A stretch of 32,422 nucleotides of DNA, from positions 1 through 32,422 of the IMG/VR virus record IMGVR_UViG_3300032311_000392; one strand, 5' to 3'. The DNA comes from a virus. The position numbers were made by a program, and so were the translations under genes. A model generated the notes under the pieces. The model saw nothing but the letters and a program-made list of their open reading frames with translations. It was not told the DNA's origin and ran no database searches. How positions within the stretch are numbered: the first letter of the stretch is position 1; each line of letters begins with the position of its first letter. Positions 15,944 through 25,226 of this stretch are shown here, piece by piece.

Positions 15944-16657
15944 TTAATATTGAAGTATTATTAAGCCGCCTAAAAAAGTTCCATTACCAGATCTTGCGGT
16001 TGCTAAAGAGCCGTTTCTTGGCCCAGAAGCACCAGAGCCATATCCTGTACCTCCTAATCCAATTGAACCTGTACCATCATAACCACCGCTGCCACCGTCA
16101 GCAGACCTACCACCCTTACCATACCCTAAAGGTGTATCTCCACCATTACCTACAGCATTATTATTTGAGGCATTAGTACCTGAAGGAGCACCTGAAAAAC
16201 CGGGGATTGCAAAGGCATTTAAAGTAGTTCCATTGGTTATACCAGTAAAGGAACCACCAGTAGTCGCAGCAGCTCCTCCACCTGCTGAGTATGTAACACC
16301 GTTATAAACTACAGAAGACAAATTTCCTGTTCCTCCTACAGCAGCAATAGCTCCTACTGTATATGTAATAGTATATAGTCCGGAAACAACTGATAATATA
16401 ATAGTACCTACAGCTCCGGCTCCGGCACCTGCTCCTACTAAACCAACTGTAGCAGCAGTAGTAGAAGAACCGCCTCCCCCACCAATAATAGTAAGCTTAA
16501 ATTTTGCTCCATGAACCTGTAGAGAAGGAGGTAATGTATATACTACAGCTGTTCCGGTGGTAAATATAATCATATTTTGAAAACCAGTATTACCGATAAT
16601 AGCCTTATCTACTGATAAAGAACCATAAACTCTAGTTTTATCTAATAATTTTGCCAT
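15944..16657 (-). CDS. Glycine-rich tail-tip adhesin, paralogue 3
   Basis: A 237-aa protein. The N-terminal part (DKTRVYGSLSVD, GFQNMIIFTTGT, GAKFKLTIIGGGG) is a beta region shared by all three tandem paralogues. The C-terminal two thirds are Gly/Ser/Ala-rich with GGDTPLGYGKGG and a terminal IILQY. Such Gly-rich domains fit phage adhesins with polyglycine-II-like cores (the T-even gp38 type is the known example), where surface loops contact the receptor. AAAGGTG precedes the ATG. It lies in tandem behind a large LamG fibre whose C-terminus carries the same kind of Gly-rich domain, so all may attach alternately or together at fibre tips. Receptor binding is inferred. Confidence 0.8.
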   Translation of the reverse strand: MAKLLDKTRVYGSLSVDKAIIGNTGFQNMIIFTTGTAVVYTLPPSLQVHGAKFKLTIIGGGGGSSTTAATVGLVGAGAGAGAVGTIILSVVSGLYTITYTVGAIAAVGGTGNLSSVVYNGVTYSAGGGAAATTGGSFTGITNGTTLNAFAIPGFSGAPSGTNASNNNAVGNGGDTPLGYGKGGRSADGGSGGYDGTGSIGLGGTGYGSGASGPRNGSLATARSGNGTFLGGLIILQY

Positions 16658-16667
16658 TTTTTCACCT

Positions 16668-17381
16668 TTAAAATTCTAAGAGTATTAAACCAGCAGTACC
16701 AGCTGCTCCTGCAAATCCTGTAGTAGAGGGTGAGTAGCCACCCCCACCTCCAGCACCATATCCTTCTCCTGCAAAACCTGCACCAGTGGTTCCACCATGC
16801 CCACCACTTCCATAACCTAGAGGAGTACTGCCTCCATACCCATAGTATAATCTAGAAGTACGATCAGCTGTCCCACTAGAACCTCCAGGAGTTCCAACTA
16901 AATTTAGAGTACCGCCAGTTGCTGTACCACCAGCAGCTACGCTAATTGTACTATAAATAGTACCGCCGGAGCCACCACCAGCTGTATAAGTGTTACTATT
17001 ATATACTATAGAGGATGAGCCTCCAGCAGTTCCAACAGTATTGATTGCTCCTGCAGCTCCTAGTGCTCCTACTGTATATGTAAATCCATAGGCTCCGTCA
17101 ACTACAGATAAGTAAGCAAGTATAACACCTCCAGAACCACCTCCTCCGCCACAAGCTCCGGTAACAGCTGCTGTAGAACCCGCTCCACCACCTCCACCAC
17201 CAACAATAGTTACTCTAAATTTAGCTCCTATTACTCTAAGCTCATTAGGAAATTGATATTGTAAGTTTGTTCCAGTTGTAAATACTACTAGATTTTGAAA
17301 ACCGGCTCCAGCGCCAGCAATAATAGCCGCATCTACTGTCAATGACCCATAAATTCTTGTTCCACTATTTAATTTTGCCAT
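16668..17381 (-). CDS. Glycine-rich tail-tip adhesin, paralogue 2
   Basis: A 237-aa paralogue of its two neighbours. It shares NSGTRIYGSLTVD, GFQNLVVFTTGT, GAKFRVTIVGGGGG, then a Gly-rich region with STPLGYGSGGHGG and a terminal LILLEF. The N-terminal third is well conserved between copies, whereas the Gly-rich loops differ, which is the pattern expected if the loops are under selection for receptor variety. AAAGGCG lies before the ATG at 17381. The spacing to both neighbours is only about ten bases, consistent with tandem duplication within one transcript. Confidence 0.8.
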   Translation of the reverse strand: MAKLNSGTRIYGSLTVDAAIIAGAGAGFQNLVVFTTGTNLQYQFPNELRVIGAKFRVTIVGGGGGGAGSTAAVTGACGGGGGSGGVILAYLSVVDGAYGFTYTVGALGAAGAINTVGTAGGSSSIVYNSNTYTAGGGSGGTIYSTISVAAGGTATGGTLNLVGTPGGSSGTADRTSRLYYGYGGSTPLGYGSGGHGGTTGAGFAGEGYGAGGGGGYSPSTTGFAGAAGTAGLILLEF

Positions 17382-17392
17382 TTTTTTCGCCT

Positions 17393-18103
17393 TTAATATT
17401 CTAAAATTATTACCCCTGGCTGACCTGCTGCCCCGTTTGAAGCAGCTGCTCGATAGGCTCCGGCCCCTCCACCAGACCCATAGTTTGTGCCTGATTGACC
17501 AACTCCTGAATTACTAGGTATACCACCCCCTGAGCCATAACCTAAAGGAGTATAACCACCTCTAATAATTTGAACGTTGTTAGTATTACAGACCGCCCAC
17601 TGATTTCCAGGATTACCTGTAATATTTAATACCCCATTTCCATTGCTAGCTGAACCACCAAAAGCTCCAGTAGCTGTAGTGGTGTAGGGACGTCCATAAT
17701 CACCACCGCCAGCAATATAAAGTATAGAGTTATAACTAACTAACGTATCTCCACCAGCTCCTGCAGAAATTTCTCCTGATGCTATTCCTGCAGTACCTCC
17801 AGCACCTATAGTATAAATAAACGAATAAAGACCTTCAACTACTGTTATTATAGCAATAACAAGTGCTCCAGAACTACCACTACCATTTATATATCCAGTA
17901 GCACTTGCAGCAGAACCACCGCCACCAGCTCCAATAATAGTTACTTTAAATTTTGCGCCGGGTATTTTAATAACGTCTGGTAAAGTATACGTCGCTAATG
18001 TTCCAGTTGTTAATACTACCATATTTTGAAATCCACAACCAGATGTTATAGAAGTATCAACTATTATTGTTCCGTTGACTTTTGTATCGTATAAATTAGC
18101 CAT
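17393..18103 (-). CDS. Glycine-rich tail-tip adhesin, paralogue 1
   Basis: A 236-aa paralogue with a diverged N-terminus (DTKVNGTIIVD), then GFQNMVVLTTGT, GAKFKVTIIGAGGGG, a Gly-rich region containing YTPLGYGSGGG, and a terminal VIILEY. It begins one base after the stop of the 2373-aa LamG fibre, with GGAG upstream, so it is probably translationally coupled to that fibre. The domain resembles the Gly-rich C-terminus of that fibre (WTCPAGVTSVSVVCVGGGG). A role as a fibre-tip adhesin is inferred from composition and position. Confidence 0.8.
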   Translation of the reverse strand: MANLYDTKVNGTIIVDTSITSGCGFQNMVVLTTGTLATYTLPDVIKIPGAKFKVTIIGAGGGGSAASATGYINGSGSSGALVIAIITVVEGLYSFIYTIGAGGTAGIASGEISAGAGGDTLVSYNSILYIAGGGDYGRPYTTTATGAFGGSASNGNGVLNITGNPGNQWAVCNTNNVQIIRGGYTPLGYGSGGGIPSNSGVGQSGTNYGSGGGAGAYRAAASNGAAGQPGVIILEY

Positions 18104-18104
18104 A

Positions 18105-21100
18105 TTACATATCTCCAGTATTAGTAGATGGGAAGGATCTTCCTAGTCCCCAAATAATTCTTACAGCTCCAGGACCTCCATTACCGCCAAAATATGATGA
18201 ACCATCAGAGCCACCCCCTCCGCCTCCATAGGAACCTGCTATAGTTGCTACAGATAGGCTTGCACCTCCATTTGGACCAGAGGTTCCATTACTGCCTGCA
18301 CCTCCACCACCTCCTGGAACTCTAGTGTTGATAACTGTATTTTGGGTAGTTCCTCCCGCACCATTTATCCCAGCTCCAAGTAGTCCAACTCCACCTCCAT
18401 TACCGCCAGTACCATTAGCAGAAGTTCCGCCACCTCCAGAACCACCACCAGCACCGCCACCAGACCCTATAAGACCGTCAGTTGCTGGATTTGGAGTTTT
18501 TCCAATACCACCAACTCCACCGGAGCCGTAGTAACCACCAGCTCCACCGCCACCACCGCCTGAATTTGCAGCGGCACCTGCTCCACCAGCGCCTCCAGCA
18601 CCACCCGTACCGGCAATTACTAAACCACCAGTACCAGCAGCAGTAAAGCCCCCAACATTGGTACCACCTCCGCCACTTCCTCCACCAGCTTGTACTGTTG
18701 AAACGCTATTAAAATAACTATTACCTCCCGTACTCCCAGTTGCACCATTACCAGTTCCTTGAGTACCTCCAACACCTACAACAACTGGATATACGTTACC
18801 AGGAACAACAGTATAATTGTTTATATAAGCAAGTCCGCCACCGCCGCCGCCGCCTCCACCATTTCCACCACCTCCGCCGCCTCCACCAACGCATACGACA
18901 CTTACACTTGTTACTCCAGCTGGACATGTCCAGTTGAATGTTCCAGTACCTATATTAACCATACCAGTACCAGAAACTGTTGTTGGATAGGCAGCAACTG
19001 CTTGACCAGAATAGTTATCATTCACAATAATAGTTGATGATGTTGCAACAACTGGACCAGATATAGAACCTGTACGTAGTTGAATTATAACTGTTTCAAC
19101 ACTCTCAGAAGATGCATCATTAGCTATAGTTTTTGATAGAGTTCCTACACCGCTTGTTATAGTTATAGACCCAGAATTTATTGAATCACTGAAATCTGCT
19201 CCAACTGTTGTTCCTGAGTTAGTCCAGTATAAAGTACCAGAACCAAATTGTGGACAGATAATAGAGAATGTAACTGTACTACCCTCATTTAGTGAGAGTC
19301 TATCAGGAATTATTGAGAATTTTATAGCGTATTCATCAATATAATTAAGAACCTTTAATTCTCCTGTTCTATATTGTTTCATTAAAGTTGTATTTGGTAC
19401 TATTGTTGGTGAAGTAGTTGAAGGTAGAAATAAGGCTAAGGGGGGGTCAGTAGCGTCTACAGCTATTGTACCGCTATTTGCAAGAGAGACAGAGCCAGAA
19501 GTATCAGTTGTTATAGATGAAGTAGTAAATGCTAATAATTTAGTTTGTCCAGCAGTAATTGCATTAATATGACCGTTAGTAGATTGAGTTGTTTGTAATG
19601 TAGAAGTAGGTAAAATAAAGGGTCCAGTATAAACTCCAGTACCAACCACTACACGAAGATTAGAAATATATCCTGGGAAGAAGGCAGCAGCAAGTGATAG
19701 GTCAGCGCCAAATACAGGCCTAGCTGCAGTTGTTAAATAGCTATTAGAATCGGCATATGCGGCTCCAACTTGTACTCCGTCAACATACATTTTAGTAACA
19801 GAAGAAATTCTAACAATCGCAATATGATACCATCTATTTGTATTTAAAGCTGTACCTGTAATTCTAGCTGCGTTAGATACAAAATATATAGGTAAATTAG
19901 CAGTACTTATATATAAGTTTGGATAAACAGAGTTGGTTGACCCAGAAGGTCTTCCATCATATATAGAACGGTTAGCAGCAGAAGTAGCTGTAATATAGAT
20001 AAAACATTCAATAGTAAAGTCTGAAGTACCAATAGCAGTTGGAGTAGTACTTACATTAACATAATTATTTGTTCCATTAAATTTTGCACTATAATATGCA
20101 GTAGATGAGGGAGAAATAAAAGGTGACCTATAAGAAGAAGTTGGGTACCCAGCAGCTAGAGTACCATTTTTCTGAAGTATATGTCTATTATTACTTATAT
20201 CTTCAAACCCGTCTTTTGAAGTATTTAATAAAAAGGCAGTTTCAGCATTTATTGCAGAAATATTTGTTTGAGCGGGTTGAACAGGTAATAATCCATTTGT
20301 TGGAGGAGTAAAGTTTCCACCAGAAAAAGTATCGCTATAAACTGAAACACCTTTAACAATACGAAGATTAGATATATAACCCTGAAAATAACCATCTGCT
20401 GCGACTAAAGGATTATACCCTATTCTACAAGTCATAGCATGAGCAGTATTAGCCCACCCACCATGGTCATATGTACTAACTATTTTACATACTAAAGTCC
20501 CATTATAATATAGGTTTGTTGAAGTTCCGACTCTTACTAATGCAAGATGAGACCAGGTATTTAAGGGGAGTGTTTGTGCTGATGCAGTAGTGTTATAACC
20601 AGCATATTGAGTTATATCTGTAGCACCTCCATTAGGTATTAAAATTCCATAACCTAAGCCTGCTACATTTTGTAATATTTTTATTTGATTTCCAGGTTGT
20701 TCTGAGAGATTAAGAGGGTTAAGTACCAGTATCGGTGTATTAGAAGTAGCTGCAGCTACTGTTGGGTACACCCATAGTTCAATAGTAAAATCATCAGTAC
20801 CCATAATAAAATCATCTACATAGGCATCTCCTGCAGAATTTAATCCTGAAACATTTAAATATGCAGAGCCATTAAAATAATAACTATATGTTCCAGCAAA
20901 AGGAATAATAGAATTATTAACCTGTACTGCACCTCCTGGATTAGTAAGAGCAAATCCTCTAGGAGAATTATCAATAATAGTAGCAGATTGAGCAGTCAAT
21001 AATTTTGTAGGATTCGTAGTTGTTATTTCTGTTAAAGCTGCTGTTGGAGGAGTAAATGCGCTTGTATAAAGTGCTTGTCCTTTAATAAATCTAATATTAC

Positions 21101-24100
21101 TTAAATAACCATTGAAATAGTCAGCGCCATTAGCGCCACCAGTATCCCATCTTCTACCAATATAAAAACCTATATCTGCAGAAGTGCCCGCACCAGCATA
21201 CGGCATAGAAGCAACAGCTACTGATGCTTTTAAAACACCATTAATAAATAATCTTGTTGTTAATCTATCAAAGGTAACTGCAAAATGATACCAAGTATTT
21301 ATTACACAAGGGTCTGGGCTTACTAGGCCATACCAAGTTGTACCATTATAGTATCCAAAAAATGGGTATGTTCCTGCTAATGTATTAGTATTTAAGTTTA
21401 TTCCACCCGTGTTGAATCCTGCTGCAAACGCGATATGATTTACAATTTTAGTAGTTATAACAGAAGAAGCATTAAAAGAATTATTATATACCCAAAATTC
21501 CAAAGTAAATGGTTGAGCCCCATTTGAGTGCCCATCAATGAAACTTGGTAAATATAAATATTGAGAACTAGAAGAATTAAATTGATAACTATATGTTCCA
21601 GCAAAAGGAATAATAGAGTTTGTAGTAGTTACCCCATTGACATTACTTATAGAGTTTGTATCTTTTTGAACAGTATCTTCAATAATTGAAGACTTAGCAG
21701 TTAATAATTTAGTTATACTTGGAGTTGATGTTATTAAAGGTAGTGCGCTAGTTGGAGTAGTAAATTTATTTTTAAGAATAGTCATAGATTTTGAATAAAC
21801 AGCTTTTGATTTTACAATACGGAGATTAGAGATAAATCCCTTCCATAGGAATGTGGTAGAAGTATATCCACCAATTGTTAAATATCTACTAGAATATATT
21901 GTATAATCATCCACAGAATATTGTAATATTCCATCAATAAATAGCTGAAGAATATTATTTTTCCTAGATAAGGCAATATGATACCACCTACCGACATAAG
22001 GAGTTCCAGCATAGTATTGAGTACTAGCTCCGTCAGAAAATACGTGTTGACTATTTTTTACGCCAAAAGACTGACCTAATATAACAGCACTTAACACGTT
22101 ATTAAAAGAGGCTTGAAAAGCCCCTCTTTCAGTAGCAATAGTAGCTTCTGAGTTATATAACCAAGCCTCTATAGTAAAATCTGTATTTTTACCAAATAGC
22201 GCAGAGTCATTTGTAACAGGAATAGATAAGTACTGAGATGTTCCGCTTAATAAAACACTGCCTCGATTATAATAATTAGAATTTAAGGTTACTTCATCTA
22301 TATTATTAGTAGTTTTAAATATTCCATCTCTATATTGTTTACTAACAGTAACATTAGTAGAATCATTAAAAGGTGAAAAAGCAGAAACTACTGGAACATC
22401 AGTAGCAGGATAAGTAAAATTAGCAGATAATAATCTGCCTGTAGTATCTTTTATACCAGTCTCTGATTGAGCTGTTAAAAGTGAGGTTCCTGGAACTATT
22501 TGTAATGGAGTAGTTGAAGGAGTAAAATTTGAATTATATAAGGTTCTACCCTTAATAGATCGGAAATTAGATATGTAACCCGTAAAAGCATATTTTATTC
22601 CATTCTGATACGAAGCACCAAGAGCTGCACCAGCTAGAGCATAATTTGTTACAGCAGTATTACCATTGATAGAGGCTTCAACACCATTAATAAATCCTCT
22701 AAATATCATCCCAGATCTTGTAACAGCGACATGGTACCAAGTATTATATTGAAAATACTGTGTTCCTAAAGCACCCCCAGAAGGCACAAATGAAACATCG
22801 GCTCCAGAACCAGGTCTTCCAAAACTAAACGTATCATTAGATAATGCTATATAAAACCCAGTAGCACCCGAAGCATTAGTATCTCCTATAAAGTACCCTT
22901 CATCGTTAGCAGCAGATAATAAATTTCTTCCATTATCATTTGTTAGGTAAATCCAAGCTTCGACAGTAAGATCAGCTGTACCAAAATCAAAAGCGTTTGC
23001 TGTACCAAGGGTAAATCTAGCAGGTAAGCCACTGAAATAAATACTTCCATTATTATATGAGTTTGTAGCATCATAAGAATTAAATGGAGTCTTTATTCTA
23101 TAATTTAAAGAGGGTGGTGTAGAGCCAGATTTTACTATTGCTAGATTATTAACACTCATATCATCATACGTCTGTAGCAATAATCCAACTTTAGAAGAGT
23201 CAGTAATAGCGGCTATATTTGTTGAAGAGGATTGAGTAATTTGTAATTGATTTGAAGGAGGTGTAAAAACATAAAAATTAGTTGGATATAGTGCTACATT
23301 TTTAACAACTCGAACATTAGAAATATACCCATTAAAATATGTTTGAGATGTGACAAATCCATTATTTAAATAACCTATGGAACAGCATATTTGTGTAGCA
23401 TTTAATGCTACTACCGTACCATAAGCTGATGTATATCCATTTAAGTAAAGAGTAGCTCTTCCATTAAGAACAGAAACTGCAACATGAGTCCATTGATTTA
23501 AAGGGACAACGGTAGTAGTAGTTAGCGTAACAAGAGTACCACCAGTAGAAGGTTTAACTTCAAATCTTATTTGACCATTTGCATATAACTCAAGATTTAA
23601 GTTACCAAAGTTAGTTACATTTAAATTAGATACTTGAAATAGTGAGCAATAGTTTGTTGAAGTAGGATATGCGGATGGTCTTATCCACATCTCTATTGTA
23701 TAAGTATTATAGTTATTTGATTCTAAAAATACAGAAGTTGGAAGTTCTAAGTATTGAGATGAGCCATTAAAAGATAAACTATATGTTCCAGTAAAAGGAA
23801 TTACAGAATTTGAAGATGTTATACCACCAATATTTTCTATATAAGAACTACTAGTAAGTGAATTATCTGTAGTTATAGAAGTCGACTGTAAACAGAGTAA
23901 TGCTGTAGATACACCAGTAATAGCATTAATGTTAGTACCAGATGATTGAGTAGTAGTCAATGGTGTTGTAGGTGAAGTAAATGCTCCAGTATATACTGCA
24001 ACACCTTTAACAACACGAAGATTAGAGATATAACCATTAAAATAAGTGGTAGGAGTTGTAGCATTAGCACCAATTTTTATATTTTCAAAACTATCATATA

Positions 24101-25226
24101 TGACTGTACCAGCTGCAATTGCCGTACTATTAATATATTGAGTCCCATTAACATATGTTTGTATATTGTTTCCATTACGAACTACGGCAATATGATACCA
24201 AGTATTGATTGTCATTACTGGCATTGTTGTTGTATCGTTTATAGTCCAGGCAGTACCAAGATTATTTGAAACTGCTATATTCAACCTACCTGTTGCTTGC
24301 ATTGCAATAAAACAACTAGCAAACCCAGCTGCCGTTGCTTTTTTTGCAAATATACCTTGTGCTGCAAGTACGGATGGTCTTATCCACATTTCTATAGTAA
24401 AATCACCTGTCGTTAATCTTAGTCTAGGCTTATTTGTTGCAGTTATATAGTTTGGTGATGTCCCTGGAAATAAAGTACTATATGTTGAAGAAAAAGGAAT
24501 TACAGTATTTTGAGGAACTAAGGTTCCTGAACTATTATCAACTATTGGAATAAGAGGTATTGATGCAACATTATCTAAAACTGGAGAAGATGTTTGAGCA
24601 ACAAGTGTTAATGTATTTGCTATAGAAGTCAGAGCAACGTTATCAGGATAAATAGCTTGATTCTCTACAACACGAAGATTTGACATATAACCAGAGTAAT
24701 ATGTCTGAGCACTAGTATTTCCATTATTTAAATAACCGACCGAACAATATGCTTGTGTACCATCTAAGGCAACTACGCTATCTACTCCTGACTGAACACC
24801 ATTTATATAGATGATAGCATATCCATTATTAACAACAACTGCTACATGAGTCCACACATTTAATGGTATTACAGATAGAGAAGTTATAATTACGTTTGTC
24901 CCACCAGTGCTAGGTCTACACTGAAATCTTATATTACCAGTTCCGTATAGTGATAAAGATAGACCACCATAGTTTGTAATATTTGCGTTACTTATTTGAT
25001 ATAAGGCAGCAGAGTTTGTAGATGTTGGATATGCTAGAGGGTGTATAAACATTTCTATTGTATAAGTATTAGTTGCAGGTAAAAAGCTTGATGTTGGTAC
25101 AGTTAAATAGGAACTTGTTCCGTTAAAGTATACACATCCTTGATTTGATGAATCTAATGTAACTTCATCAAACTCACCTGCAGTTTGTAATACACCAGTA
25201 TTTAATAATTTAGTTGTTGTTGCCAT
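18105..25226 (-). CDS. Giant LamG-repeat tail fibre with Calx-beta and Gly-rich domains
   Basis: A 2373-aa protein. It carries eight concanavalin/LamG-like domains with the recurring pattern F.G..Y...., FTIE.W..., W.H.A..., GYISN.R..K; the GYISNLR-type motifs fall near residues 180, 398, 633, 882, 1129, 1374, 1615 and 1852, about 240 apart. A Calx-beta-like domain follows at about 1975-2070 (LSLNEGSTVTFSI to IIVNDN), then a Gly-rich adhesin-like domain to the end. LamG folds usually bind carbohydrate, so this is likely a glycan-binding host-recognition fibre. The ATG at 25226 is used rather than an in-frame TTG at 25241, because it forms a TAATG overlap with the preceding fibre. Domains 1 and 3 are closest to each other. 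A linker like TG.LK..N.IDEVTL recurs at residue 10 and before domain 5 and the Calx-beta region. Confidence 0.85.
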   Translation of the reverse strand: MATTTKLLNTGVLQTAGEFDEVTLDSSNQGCVYFNGTSSYLTVPTSSFLPATNTYTIEMFIHPLAYPTSTNSAALYQISNANITNYGGLSLSLYGTGNIRFQCRPSTGGTNVIITSLSVIPLNVWTHVAVVVNNGYAIIYINGVQSGVDSVVALDGTQAYCSVGYLNNGNTSAQTYYSGYMSNLRVVENQAIYPDNVALTSIANTLTLVAQTSSPVLDNVASIPLIPIVDNSSGTLVPQNTVIPFSSTYSTLFPGTSPNYITATNKPRLRLTTGDFTIEMWIRPSVLAAQGIFAKKATAAGFASCFIAMQATGRLNIAVSNNLGTAWTINDTTTMPVMTINTWYHIAVVRNGNNIQTYVNGTQYINSTAIAAGTVIYDSFENIKIGANATTPTTYFNGYISNLRVVKGVAVYTGAFTSPTTPLTTTQSSGTNINAITGVSTALLCLQSTSITTDNSLTSSSYIENIGGITSSNSVIPFTGTYSLSFNGSSQYLELPTSVFLESNNYNTYTIEMWIRPSAYPTSTNYCSLFQVSNLNVTNFGNLNLELYANGQIRFEVKPSTGGTLVTLTTTTVVPLNQWTHVAVSVLNGRATLYLNGYTSAYGTVVALNATQICCSIGYLNNGFVTSQTYFNGYISNVRVVKNVALYPTNFYVFTPPSNQLQITQSSSTNIAAITDSSKVGLLLQTYDDMSVNNLAIVKSGSTPPSLNYRIKTPFNSYDATNSYNNGSIYFSGLPARFTLGTANAFDFGTADLTVEAWIYLTNDNGRNLLSAANDEGYFIGDTNASGATGFYIALSNDTFSFGRPGSGADVSFVPSGGALGTQYFQYNTWYHVAVTRSGMIFRGFINGVEASINGNTAVTNYALAGAALGASYQNGIKYAFTGYISNFRSIKGRTLYNSNFTPSTTPLQIVPGTSLLTAQSETGIKDTTGRLLSANFTYPATDVPVVSAFSPFNDSTNVTVSKQYRDGIFKTTNNIDEVTLNSNYYNRGSVLLSGTSQYLSIPVTNDSALFGKNTDFTIEAWLYNSEATIATERGAFQASFNNVLSAVILGQSFGVKNSQHVFSDGASTQYYAGTPYVGRWYHIALSRKNNILQLFIDGILQYSVDDYTIYSSRYLTIGGYTSTTFLWKGFISNLRIVKSKAVYSKSMTILKNKFTTPTSALPLITSTPSITKLLTAKSSIIEDTVQKDTNSISNVNGVTTTNSIIPFAGTYSYQFNSSSSQYLYLPSFIDGHSNGAQPFTLEFWVYNNSFNASSVITTKIVNHIAFAAGFNTGGINLNTNTLAGTYPFFGYYNGTTWYGLVSPDPCVINTWYHFAVTFDRLTTRLFINGVLKASVAVASMPYAGAGTSADIGFYIGRRWDTGGANGADYFNGYLSNIRFIKGQALYTSAFTPPTAALTEITTTNPTKLLTAQSATIIDNSPRGFALTNPGGAVQVNNSIIPFAGTYSYYFNGSAYLNVSGLNSAGDAYVDDFIMGTDDFTIELWVYPTVAAATSNTPILVLNPLNLSEQPGNQIKILQNVAGLGYGILIPNGGATDITQYAGYNTTASAQTLPLNTWSHLALVRVGTSTNLYYNGTLVCKIVSTYDHGGWANTAHAMTCRIGYNPLVAADGYFQGYISNLRIVKGVSVYSDTFSGGNFTPPTNGLLPVQPAQTNISAINAETAFLLNTSKDGFEDISNNRHILQKNGTLAAGYPTSSYRSPFISPSSTAYYSAKFNGTNNYVNVSTTPTAIGTSDFTIECFIYITATSAANRSIYDGRPSGSTNSVYPNLYISTANLPIYFVSNAARITGTALNTNRWYHIAIVRISSVTKMYVDGVQVGAAYADSNSYLTTAARPVFGADLSLAAAFFPGYISNLRVVVGTGVYTGPFILPTSTLQTTQSTNGHINAITAGQTKLLAFTTSSITTDTSGSVSLANSGTIAVDATDPPLALFLPSTTSPTIVPNTTLMKQYRTGELKVLNYIDEYAIKFSIIPDRLSLNEGSTVTFSIICPQFGSGTLYWTNSGTTVGADFSDSINSGSITITSGVGTLSKTIANDASSESVETVIIQLRTGSISGPVVATSSTIIVNDNYSGQAVAAYPTTVSGTGMVNIGTGTFNWTCPAGVTSVSVVCVGGGGGGGGNGGGGGGGGGLAYINNYTVVPGNVYPVVVGVGGTQGTGNGATGSTGGNSYFNSVSTVQAGGGSGGGGTNVGGFTAAGTGGLVIAGTGGAGGAGGAGAAANSGGGGGGAGGYYGSGGVGGIGKTPNPATDGLIGSGGGAGGGSGGGGTSANGTGGNGGGVGLLGAGINGAGGTTQNTVINTRVPGGGGGAGSNGTSGPNGGASLSVATIAGSYGGGGGGSDGSSYFGGNGGPGAVRIIWGLGRSFPSTNTGDM

